DNA of 22,840 nucleotides, taken from Ophiostoma sp. CBS 140.51 (lineage: Eukaryota > Ascomycota > Sordariomycetes > Ophiostomatales > Ophiostomataceae). A program made the position numbers and the translations under genes. The notes under the pieces were generated by a model. That model had not been told where the DNA came from and made no database searches. It was given only the letters and a program-made list of their open reading frames with translations. Position 1 is the first letter of the stretch, and each line of letters starts with the position of its first letter. Shown piece after piece: positions 10,331 through 19,262 of this stretch. Location: the NCBI GenBank assembly GCA_029298735.1, contig JANSLP010000436.1, positions 1 to 22,840 on the forward strand, written 5' to 3'.

Positions 10331-11025
10331 TCGTTCTTCTGCATTAACGAGAACTTCTTTTCGCATTCATGTGCTATTATGTGCATGACGATAGTTGGTT
10401 GTATACGAAACACCTTTGTGGAGTTCACGAAGCCATCGAGTTCCCCCGGTCGCCTAACGGCAAGGTGACTGCCAGGGAACACCATCATGCAGCAGGCGTC
10501 ACACTTGACACGACCTACATACGTTTTGCCTCCGATTTTACAACCTCAGCATGTGTGTCGCCTGCAATACAGCAATTTACCTACTTCTACGCCTGCCAAC
10601 TGGGTGGCGTCAGATTTAGAGAGAATGGACGATGGAGCTTGAGATTGGAGGAGATAATAATTATGGAATTAGGGGTGCTCATCAAAGCATATTTATCATG
10701 GCGCTGTATTCTAGAAAATGAGAATGAGGGGGGTTTTCTTTCTTTTTTTTTCTTTCACCCATTCAACTATCTAGATTTACTTTACAATAGAGTTTACCTC
10801 TCCTTTAATATATCTTTTTTGAAAACTGAAACCATAGTCAAAGTCACATTACTACATAAATACGAAATAAATTCACGAGCCAACACATAATCGAAACGCA
10901 GAGGTATTCAAAGTAAAGTACTGTAGTTTATTGTAATGTATTGTAGTGATATTATACAGACAAAGGAAAAGTGTAATAAGAGTAAAAGAGTAGTACAAAA
11001 ACACCTGCTCTACTCAAACGTCTGT
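10331..11025. other. Spacer beyond the RPN2 3' end, with one unrecognised ORF
   Basis: A 173-codon plus-strand ORF at 10369-10890 opens with ATG but has no domain, its second half is AT-rich and low in complexity, and it starts right beside the RIP-like block; chance is likely. On the minus strand, which is downstream of RPN2, there is an AATAAA at 10927-10932 and a TGTATAATA at 10950-10958. The latter fits the Puf4-type consensus UGUAHMNUA. Both could belong to the RPN2 3' untranslated region; this is inference. Confidence 0.45.
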
Positions 11026-11259
11026 CTATGGGTCAACCTCATCGTTGGACGACCAATCAGGGGTCGCCTCGCCGTCGGACGACTCCTCGCTGGGTGACTC
11101 CTCGGGTGTATCCTCTTCAGAGGTATCCCCTTCCACCTCGTGCGACATACGTAGCACGGACTCGGGGACGGGTACCTACTCGGGGGTCTCCTCATCAGTG
11201 GTATCCCCATCCTCCTCATGGAATACATGTGGCGCGGACACGGGAACTGGCACGGTTCT
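11026..11259 (-). other. In-frame acidic tail behind the RPN2 stop codon
   Basis: Directly after the RPN2 TAG (11260-11262) the same frame continues for 27 codons to a second TAG (11176-11178), then 49 codons to a third TAG (11026-11028). Its protein-like translation is rich in Glu, Asp, Pro, Ser and Thr. It contains two ungapped 78-base tandem units, 11176-11253 and 11098-11175, which match at 59 of 78 positions by hand count. The second TAG ends unit one, where unit two has GAG. It may be 3' UTR derived from an old C-terminal extension, or a readthrough or alternatively spliced product. Confidence 0.5.
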
Positions 11260-14200
11260 CTACTCCTCGGCGTCCTCCTCCGTCTCCGTAAAGTACTCAA
11301 AGTCGTCCGGCACAGCGGCCTCCTCGTCGCCCTCGCCGTCCTCGTCGACGGCCGTCAGGACACCGGCGGCAGCAGCTGCACCGCTCTCGCGGATGGCTGC
11401 GTGCGTCGCCTCGTCCAGATCGTCCATATCCTCCAGACCCAGACCGGCCTCGGCGCCAAACATGCCGCTAAACAGGCGCGCAGCGTTGCGTGCTGCCTGC
11501 GCATCGCGTCCGCCGGCGCCGCTACCAGAACCACCGGCACCGCCGCTGACTCCTGCGCCACGTGCCCCACCGCGGCCGAGAAGATCAGTAATCGCCCGGA
11601 GATCGCCCGGGCTGTTAAGTGCCTGTGACAGATCACGCATCATGGCGTTGCGACCGGCCGCGCCACCTGCACCACCGGCACCGGAACCGCCGGCACCAGC
11701 AACGGGCGCCTTTTCGATTGTCACCTTCTTGAGCTTCTCCTCAATCAGGTCCTTGGGTGCATCGGGTTCCGTGTCGATCAGCAACAGCGGGCCACCGGTG
11801 GGCTTCTTGACAGGGTGGTACCGGCCTGCAGGGAAGCTAATGAACTTGAGCTGGCCGGGCAGGACGCGGGACATGTTGAGAATGTCGTAGCCAACCTTTT
11901 CCTTCTCGGCCTTCTTCTTGCCATCCTTCTTCTCCTCACCCTCCTTCTTCTCGGCGTCGTCCTTCTTCTCCTCACCATCCTCCTTGAGCTTGTCCTCATC
12001 CACATCCATCTTGTCATCAGCGGCGACGGCGGACTCGTTATCGGCAGCGGACGCCTTGGCTGCCGCCTCAGCGTTCTTAGCGGCAGCGATGCCAGAGATA
12101 GCGGCAGCGACCTTGGCGCTGGGGGGTGCGGGGGGCTGGGTGTCAATGTCCATGCTCTCGCGGCGGGCGGCGCGCTCCTTGCGCTGAGCACGGCGCTTGG
12201 CCTGGGCGGTGGTCGACAGAATGGCCGTAGCGATCAGGGCCGGGCCCTCTTCGGTCTTGACCTCTTGCTCGGGCGGGTAGTCGAACAGGCTGGGGCGGGT
12301 GGCGGAGTGGAACTGGAAGCTGGGGATCTCGAGCTCGTGGTCCAGACCGATGATCGAAGTGGGGCTGAAACTCAAGCTCAAAAAGTGGGTGAAGGGGAAC
12401 CAGTACCAGTACTGCGTAAAGACGGCCATGCCGACAATGCCGGCCATGTTGAGGTTGCCCGTCTGGGTCTGCAGGCCAATGGTGCAGTTGCGGCCACCAG
12501 CATCAATGATACCCAGAGCCAGGGCAGCACCAAACTTGGTCATGGCGTCCTCATGGCGGTCGCCGACGACCTTCTTGAGCGTCTTGCGGATGGCGGCGAC
12601 CTTGGGGTTCATGGCCTCGTTCTGCTGGACCATAATCATGGCCAGGGCAATCAGGGCACCCTGGCGCACAAAGTCTGTGGGGTCCTTCATCATGGGCTCC
12701 AGCAGGTCAATGGCCTCGTCGAGACCGGTGCCAGCACACGAGATACCCAGGGCCATGGCGGAACCGTAGCGCACGTGCGGGTTGTACGACTCGGACAGCA
12801 GCTCGACCATGCGGGGAACGCTGCCGGGCTTGCGAAACAGGATGAAACCGACGCTCATGACGGCAATGCGGCGGACGTCGTCGCTGGTGTCGCTGACGGC
12901 TGTGTGCAGCAGCTTGCGAATGGCCTTGTTGCTACCGGTGCCGCAGTACGCGAGGGCGACGGTCAGGATACCGCCGTAACGCAGCGTCGGGTCGGGGTCG
13001 TTGAGCAGCGCCTCAATCATGCTGTCCGCGCCCTCCTGGCGGCCGTACATGATAAGAGCCATACCGAGAGCGCAACCGCGGATAATCTTCTCGTGCGAGG
13101 TGTCGTGGGCGTAGGCAAACATGGCCTGCAGGGCGGCAGCGTTGCCGGTGCCCAGCATAATCAGACCCATGGCCAGACCGACGGCCTCGCCGTTGAGGGC
13201 GGAGTCGGTCTGCAGGACGTTCTTGAGGGACTCAAAGATCTCCTCGTCGCCCGTGGCCATGCCGGCAATACCCAGACCAAGGGCACCACCGTGCTGGATG
13301 TACTCGTCCTCGGCGGAGGAGAAGACCTCCTTGAGGTAGCCAAGGGCGTCAGCACCGTGGTTGGCGTGGATCAGGCCGTAGGCGTACAGAGCGCCGCCCT
13401 GGCTAAATGGGCTGCCCTGGGTCAGCTGGCCGATGCGCGGCATGTAGGGCTCGAGCAGCTTGCGCGCCTGAGTGATGTTACCACGGTGGATGACACCGAG
13501 AGCAGCCGTCGCCGTGAACTTGGACCAGTTGACGGCCTTGCCGAGCCACTCGAGGTTGTCGCGGAAGAACTTGTCGTGGGTGGTGCCGGCGTTCATGAAG
13601 GCATTGCAGAAGGTGACGGCGGTGTGGAAGATGGAGTTGCGGCCCTCGAGCGAGTCACGCACACGGTTGAGGATGCTAATGTCGGCATGGTTGTTGCGGT
13701 ACAGGAACTCAACATTGAGCTTAGTGGTCTTAGTGCCGACGAGAATCTCGCGAATGTTGGCGTAAGCCTTGACCTGCTCCTCGTCCACAGTAGTCTCAGA
13801 GGCGGGCGCCGTAGCTGAGCTCTTGTCGTCGTCCTTAAGCAGAGCGTCAGACTCAGTGGCCTCCTCCTCGTCATCGCCATCCTCCTTCTTGGCAGCCTCC
13901 TCGGTCTTCTTTTCGGCACCCTCAGCGTCAGCTGCCTCCTCCTTGGGCGGGGCCGGCGGCGCAGGCAGGGCCTTGATGACCTTGCCCAGGAATTCCTGGG
14001 TGCCGTTGTCGTAGAGGTCGAAGGCGATCTGGTAGGCAATGGCCAGGGACTCGCGGTTGTCCTCCTCGACGAGCTTGCGCAGCAGCAGCGACGCCTCCTC
14101 GTCGGAGTTGAGATAGACGACGCACTTGGCAATGGCAAAGTAGTCGGGGTTGGGGATATCGCTCAACAGGTCGAGGATGAGACGCAGAATCTCGGTGCGG

Positions 14201-15113
14201 AAGCTGCGCTCCTGGACGATGTCCATGCAGATGCCCAGGACATACTCCATGAGCTCGTCGGCGGGAGCAGAATCAGTAGACGTGGCAGCACCCTTGCCCT
14301 TGCCGGCAGCAGCACCCTTGGCATCGTCGCTAGCACGCTTAATGACACGGCGCAGGACCTCAAGGTTCTTGGCCTCAACAGCAATGCCGACCACCTGGCG
14401 GTAACGGCCCTCCTTAAGGCAGCTGGCAAACAGGTGCTCAATGACGTGCTCCAAAGCCTTCTTGGTGGCCTGGTCGGGCAGGGCAATGATGGAGCCAGAG
14501 CGGGGAGCGCCGTCCTTGGCGACAGCGGGCTCAAACGACGGGTCAAAGATGGTGTTGTCGACGGAGTCGCGGGACAGCAGGGACTTGGAGGGCAGGGTCG
14601 ACTGGCTAAAGGGCGTCGTGGGCGACAGGAGGGTGGAGCTGTCGAGGCCGCCCAGGGCCGTCTCGAGGGAAGGGAGGTCGGCAGCCTTGGCCTGCTGGGC
14701 GGGGCGGTGGTCGGCGACGCAGCCGGCAATGTACTGGTCGATGCACTTGGAGATGATGGTCTGCTCAAACTCGCCGGGGGTGTCGAGCTTGAAGAGATCG
14801 CCGGCAGCCAGAGCGAACGTCATGCTCTCGCTGTAGGCCTGGAGATGGTAGTAGACCTTGGCGAGGACGAGGGCGGCGAGCTGGCGTTCGGGGAAGTCTT
14901 CGTCTTCGTAGAGGGCCTCACTGATGTTGTTAGATTCGTAGCAGATGGATGGATACAGACCGTGATAACTTACATCTGGCTCACGGCGCCAGCGACTTCC
15001 GTCCAGACGGTGTCGATGTCATCGTTGAGCGTGTTGAGGGCAAAGACCTTGAGCTCGGGCTCCTCGTCGGCCAGGAAGCCCAGGACACCCGTGGCGGTGA
15101 TGAGGCCAGGCAT
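11260..15113 (-). CDS. RPN2: 26S proteasome regulatory subunit Rpn2 (PSMD1 homologue)
   Basis: Rpn2 is the large scaffold of the 19S regulatory particle base; it holds the base ATPases and docks ubiquitin receptors. The gene is complement(join(11260..14920,14974..15113)), giving 1266 aa. The start ATG at 15113 opens a conserved N-terminus (MPGLITATGVLGFLADEEPE). Helical repeats follow, then proteasome/cyclosome repeats at about 524-880 (for example HGGALGLGIAGMATG), then the conserved TQYWYWFPFTHFLSLSFSP and PSLFDYPPE segments. The length exceeds the ~945-1050 aa usual in fungi because of an acidic insert (about 366-429), a Lys/Glu/Ala-rich insert (about 974-1056) and a Gly/Ala-rich region (about 1119-1189). 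The C-terminal VPDDFEYF resembles the FEY motif by which human Rpn2 binds Rpn13. One 53-base intron sits after codon 46. It is the last of three co-directional genes. Confidence 0.96.
14921..14973 (-). other. RPN2 intron 1
   Basis: A 53-base intron begins GTAAGT and ends CATCAG, with a CTAAC branch-like element shortly before the acceptor. Removing it joins AT with T to form the Ile47 codon and gives the continuous reading AVSQIEALYEDEDFPERQ. Without it the gene would appear to start at an internal Met (14823) and lose 79 conserved residues. Confidence 0.93.
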
Positions 15114-16202
15114 GATGGGCAGTTGATTCGAGGATGAGGTCGAAGCGACGGAAACGATGGAAAGGTGGTTGTCGTGATGATTTGTTGTGATGGATGTGAT
15201 GATACGATGTGGCGAATTAGGTCGAGGGGATTTGGTAGAGGAAAAGAAAAAATGCAGCGAGTGCAGACGAAATCAAGTCGAAACAGAAACGCAAATGCAC
15301 AATTGAAGCCAACGGCGTCCTTCTCAAAGCTGCGTCGATGGTTGATGGCGATGGCAATGCAGGAGACGACAAGGAGAGTTGTGCGTGTTTTGGGTGGAAA
15401 CGAGGGCTTTGGTGGGCACATTCAGAGAGAGGGAGTAGCACAGAAGCCGAGAGAAGGCAAAAGGCAGAGCAACGCGCCAGCTAGCTTCCACGTCAGGCGA
15501 AGCTCTGCCTAGACGACGCATTTCGACGCAAGAGACCCACAATTTTTGGTGGGAAAAGTCACGTGTACTTCCAAACCTGGCCTGGACCCACATGCAAGGT
15601 ACACAAAACAGTTCTCCACTTTTATGTCCGACATTTTGGAGGGCCTCAAATGCAACGAAATGAGACAAGCGACGATGATGTCAATAAGAAGCTGTTTGCT
15701 CTGACTTTTCTAGAGTGAAATGGGCATTAACTACGTGAGAAATATTCCAGAGAAAATATTCCAAGTTCATGCTTCAACCTTTGGTCATATGAGTGGACAT
15801 TTCTCGACATAAAACATCGCCCATCTGCTGCAAATGCCCATTTGGTGATACTTCATTGGTACATATTATGTCATCATTGCTTCTCACCATAATCTGTCTC
15901 CTGCTACATGAACATCAACCAGCCTATGCAACATTTTATACTGACTTATACTGTAGCTTTTTATTATACCATGTACATATTGTTTGTCTTTTTCTTTGAG
16001 CTTTGTTCCAGTTGAATAACGTCAAATAAATCAATTAATATTCAAATTAGTACGAATTCAATTTCAAAATAAGAAGAAAGTGAAATAAATGAAATAAAAC
16101 CATCATAAATCTCAAATTAATCATACACATCATAAATAAACCAAACAATTATCCAAAACCAGAAAACAAAACATCCAGACATCTGCACCATCCTTGCCGT
16201 GT
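15114..16202. promoter_or_regulatory. RPN2 upstream region and downstream region of the App1-type gene
   Basis: About 1.1 kb with no gene. On the RPN2 side there is a GC-poor leader, then a cluster at 15548-15565: GGTGGGAAA (one mismatch from GGTGGCAAA, the PACE box read by Rpn4 in yeast proteasome promoters) and CACGTG (15560-15565). Whether a PACE-like system regulates this gene is inference. The part at 16015-16180 is very AT-rich and probably holds the 3' untranslated region of the App1-type gene. ORFs here are short and featureless. Confidence 0.4.
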
Positions 16203-17765
16203 TTATTGCTCCTTTGTCAACTCATCGTCGTCTGCACTTGATCTTCCACTCGCTTGAGTTTGCTTCTTTGCTCCTGCTGCTGCTGCCGCCGCCGCTGCCA
16301 CTGCTTCTGCTGCACTGCCCGTCCCCACAGCCTGCTGCATTAGTGTATAGCACTCCTGGGGATCCTCAAAGACGTGCCACTTATCCTTGGGCACGCCCTC
16401 AAAAGCCTTTTCAAAGCGCTCGGGCTCATTTTTCTCTTTCATGCCGAGGGCGGCGATGTCGGTGACTTTGCGAATTAAAACCAAGCCGACCCAACCGGGG
16501 AACGTCCGGTAGATCTCGCCATAGGCTTCTGGGTCGCTCTGCGTAGAGTCGCCGATACAGACAAACGTCTTGTCGGGCAGCCAGCCGTGGATCTTGTGCA
16601 TGCGGTCGACCTTGTAGGCCTGGGTGCCGAGGGTGAGGGTCGACAAAAGACCCGAGACGCTCATGAGGGTGGCGTCGCGCAAGACCAGCATGCCGTGCGG
16701 GTAGAATTCACGACGGAAGCCGTGGAGGAAGGGGTACAGATTGTAGGGCGAGGCAGACAGGTAGAAAAACGGGGCGGCGTCGCCCATCAAGGACTGTATG
16801 TACTGGTAGAGCGGGGGCATGCCCTCGATGGGTGTGGCTGGGTCGACAAATGTCTTTTGCAGGATGCCAATGGGGTCGCTCGTCTGGGTCAGCTTGATGG
16901 TGTCGTCAATGTCGGAGATGACGCCCCATTTCCCTTCTTGGGGGGAAGTGGCCGTGTAAAAGGTCTGCATCTGGAGCATGCCGTTGACTCCGGCGGGCAC
17001 TTCTGCTCGTGTCGGCACGAGTGCGCCCGGTTCTGCGGCGGGCAACTTTCGAATGTCGCTGCTCAGACCGTTGCGTCCTCCTGGGCTAAACTGCAGCCGC
17101 CAGTCGCGGCCATGGAGAGCAGCCACCTGCCGGCCGGGCAGAATGTCTTGGAGGAACGGCGTGATGCGCTCTTCAATAGTTTTCAGGGCTTCATCGTCTT
17201 CAGCGCCGCGGCCCAGCTTGTCCGCCACGGCGCGCACAGCGTCCACCACCTTACACGTCGGGTGCTGCGCCATGACGGCAACGATGTACTCGGCCTGGTA
17301 CTGCCCCGTCTTGGGGTCGACAAAGGCGACATTATCCAGCAGCCAGACACTGTCCTTGTCGGTAATGGGCTGGGGGATAGGGTTGCGGCTGCCGAGGTAG
17401 CTCAGCAGGTCGGCTACTCGGGACGACTCGGCAGACGCTTTAGACACGGACTGGAGGAGGCGGCCGCCAGACGCCAACAGGGAAGCGGGGTGCAACGATA
17501 GGGGAGCGCCGGCTTCACCACCACTCGTCGCAAAACCCCAGAAACTGGAGCGATCCGGGAGCGACGCTTCGAGTTCCGAGAACTGGCGCTGCTGACGGGT
17601 GAGCAGTTGCAGACGGTGGGCGTTGGCAGCGGCCGGGTGGATGCGCTTGGCAAGGTCGGCGATTTCAGCTTCGGCGGCGTCACTGAGACGGTGGTAGACG
17701 TGGGAGGCAGCTTCAGCGGCGCGGCGCTTCGACCCGCTCTCGTCGTCGGAGCTGGAAGTGGACAT
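16203..17765 (-). CDS. APP1: App1-type phosphatidate phosphatase (APP1 catalytic / DUF2183 domain)
   Basis: Single-exon gene of 520 aa. App1 in yeast is a Mg2+-dependent phosphatidate phosphatase of cortical actin patches that converts phosphatidic acid to diacylglycerol and is linked to endocytosis. The HAD-like active site is visible: DIDDT (residues 285-289, the DxDxT nucleophile motif), FYLSASPYNLYPFL (motif II, about 334-347) and CIGDSTQSDPEAY (motif IV, about 403-415). An N-terminal helical region precedes it, and the C-terminus ends in an alanine run (about 488-497) encoded by GC-rich triplet repeats. The start ATG at 17765 follows an in-context CACG; no intron is needed. It lies 1.1 kb upstream of RPN2 and 1.5 kb downstream of adenylosuccinate synthetase. 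It could be a paralogue rather than the strict App1 orthologue, since yeast App1 is longer (587 aa). Confidence 0.92.
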   Translation of the reverse strand: MSTSSSDDESGSKRRAAEAASHVYHRLSDAAEAEIADLAKRIHPAAANAHRLQLLTRQQRQFSELEASLPDRSSFWGFATSGGEAGAPLSLHPASLLASGGRLLQSVSKASAESSRVADLLSYLGSRNPIPQPITDKDSVWLLDNVAFVDPKTGQYQAEYIVAVMAQHPTCKVVDAVRAVADKLGRGAEDDEALKTIEERITPFLQDILPGRQVAALHGRDWRLQFSPGGRNGLSSDIRKLPAAEPGALVPTRAEVPAGVNGMLQMQTFYTATSPQEGKWGVISDIDDTIKLTQTSDPIGILQKTFVDPATPIEGMPPLYQYIQSLMGDAAPFFYLSASPYNLYPFLHGFRREFYPHGMLVLRDATLMSVSGLLSTLTLGTQAYKVDRMHKIHGWLPDKTFVCIGDSTQSDPEAYGEIYRTFPGWVGLVLIRKVTDIAALGMKEKNEPERFEKAFEGVPKDKWHVFEDPQECYTLMQQAVGTGSAAEAVAAAAAAAAGAKKQTQASGRSSADDDELTKEQ

Positions 17766-19262
17766 CGTGTCGAAAGTGGGTTGAAATCCAGTGTTTAATC
17801 CGTAACGTGAGACTGTTGTTTGTTGATTCTAGTTGAGAAATGAGGTTGTAGTGAAGCTGATGCGACGGGGAAAAGCGACTTTAATACTCCGCAAAGAGAC
17901 GAAGGAATAATGTAGTGTGGGAGGTAGAAGATCAGACGAGCAGGGGTAGGCGTCTGGACCTTTTTCAGCTCTCGTTCTCGCTTCTTCAGAGTGTGTTCCT
18001 TTCTTCATGCGACAATGTTTCAAAATGTGGTGGACTGGGGGCTGTTCACACAATGTTCGTCATGCCGTGGTCCGGGAGAAGGATCTTAAATGAGGGAGAG
18101 TGAGCGAGGTAAATAAATCTTCGGTAAGGAAGGATGGCGACCTCGTAAACAATGTAGCTGAAATGACAATGTGGCATCTCACGTCTTCGGCGACTTGGCC
18201 GTTTATTTGTGATGTTTCTTTATGCTGCCCTCACTGTAAGTTTCTCTTTTGACTCGTTGTCCATTTACAATCATTTATTTCACTTTACGATACTGCCAAC
18301 TCTTCTCACCATCAGCTGACGGACTGGGTGTGCACATGAGTATGTCTGCAAGAGACGAGACCAAGGCCCCTCTGGCCCTGTACTCCGTATGTGCAGAAGG
18401 TGCAGTAGCACGGACTATGCGTAGGGCAGAAGTGTGGTGGGATGCAAATACGTGGGAGAGGGGAAGAACGAAAGAACGAAAAGAGAGTGACGATCGGGGA
18501 GGAGGTTGGGGTGCGGAGGCACTCTCTTAAACTGGAGGGGGGAAGGATTGTCCGCCTGAGCGCGTCATTGGCGGGGTTGTTGTCGGGTTGTGTGGATATG
18601 TGGATGTGTGGAGGGGCGAGGTGAAGATGGAGCGAAGGATGTTTATTGGCAAATATTTTGATTTATTGGGAAGCGCTGTGGTGTATTTGGAGATTTTCGT
18701 GATTTTCAAGACAATCCTTGTCAGCTGAATACGAGAACAGGACTTCACTGGAAGACACAGCGGACAGCGCACACTGACGATCGAGCTAAGGCAGCGAGGC
18801 TGTGTACATTGTCGCTCATCGAAAAAGGTGTGCACCCTTTACGAAGCAAGTCTCCAAGTCTTGGAGACAAGGTGATAGGGTCAGGCTACTCGATCACAAG
18901 GCAGCCTCTGTGGTGGTGTTGTGACGTCTGTCCTCTTGGGAGTTTGTGGCAGCCTTGTCAAACAAACAGTATTACATGCGGGGATGAGTTCACACACATT
19001 TCTCACCGTTTTATTCGCTCTACAGTCATGCCTCGTTAAATGCATTTAAATTCATTGCCCGTGTCTACACGGGTCTCTATTTTTATGTTTATCTCGCTTT
19101 TAAGAGTGAATGCACTCGTCATGTCGTTTGCTCGAGTCGTCTCATTCGACTCTCTGTTGTTGAATTCCCCCTCTCATTGTTGTCGCTCCATAAAAGACAC
19201 AGAGTGATACAGTGGCCTCCTGTCCGTCGACCGTGCTCCCTTCGGTCGGACGCGTCGGACGT
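17766..19262. promoter_or_regulatory. Spacer between the App1-type gene and ADE12, with short hairpins
   Basis: No gene recognised in about 1.5 kb. The left part is presumably the promoter and leader of the App1-type gene; no clear TATA box or named motif stands out. The right part, downstream of ADE12, holds three small symmetrical sequences: a hairpin with 8-base arms GTCTCCAA/TTGGAGAC (18850-18868), a perfect 14-base palindrome TTAAATGCATTTAA (19036-19049) and a hairpin with 7-base arms CCCGTGT/ACACGGG (19058-19073). A purine- and GT-rich stretch lies at about 18440-18625. Confidence 0.5.

Noticed and set aside
11045..11890. 281-codon plus-strand Ser/Pro/Ala-rich ORF
   Set aside because: It lies opposite the acidic and Gly-rich RPN2 C-terminus and the tail behind it. 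Ser-rich reading is what antisense Glu/Asp codons give.
11815..13818. 667-codon plus-strand ORF opposite RPN2
   Set aside because: It is an exact shadow of the RPN2 coding strand. GC-rich codon bias leaves few stops in this antisense frame, and its translation is a low-complexity Leu/Gly/Val/Asp string without domains.
14823..14823. Met at 14823 as the RPN2 start
   Set aside because: Upstream sequence encodes conserved N-terminal Rpn2 residues joined by a clean 53-base intron to an ATG at 15113.
16587..17501. 304-codon plus-strand ORF opposite the App1-type gene
   Set aside because: Antisense shadow; the DIDDT-type phosphatase on the minus strand fully explains the open frame.
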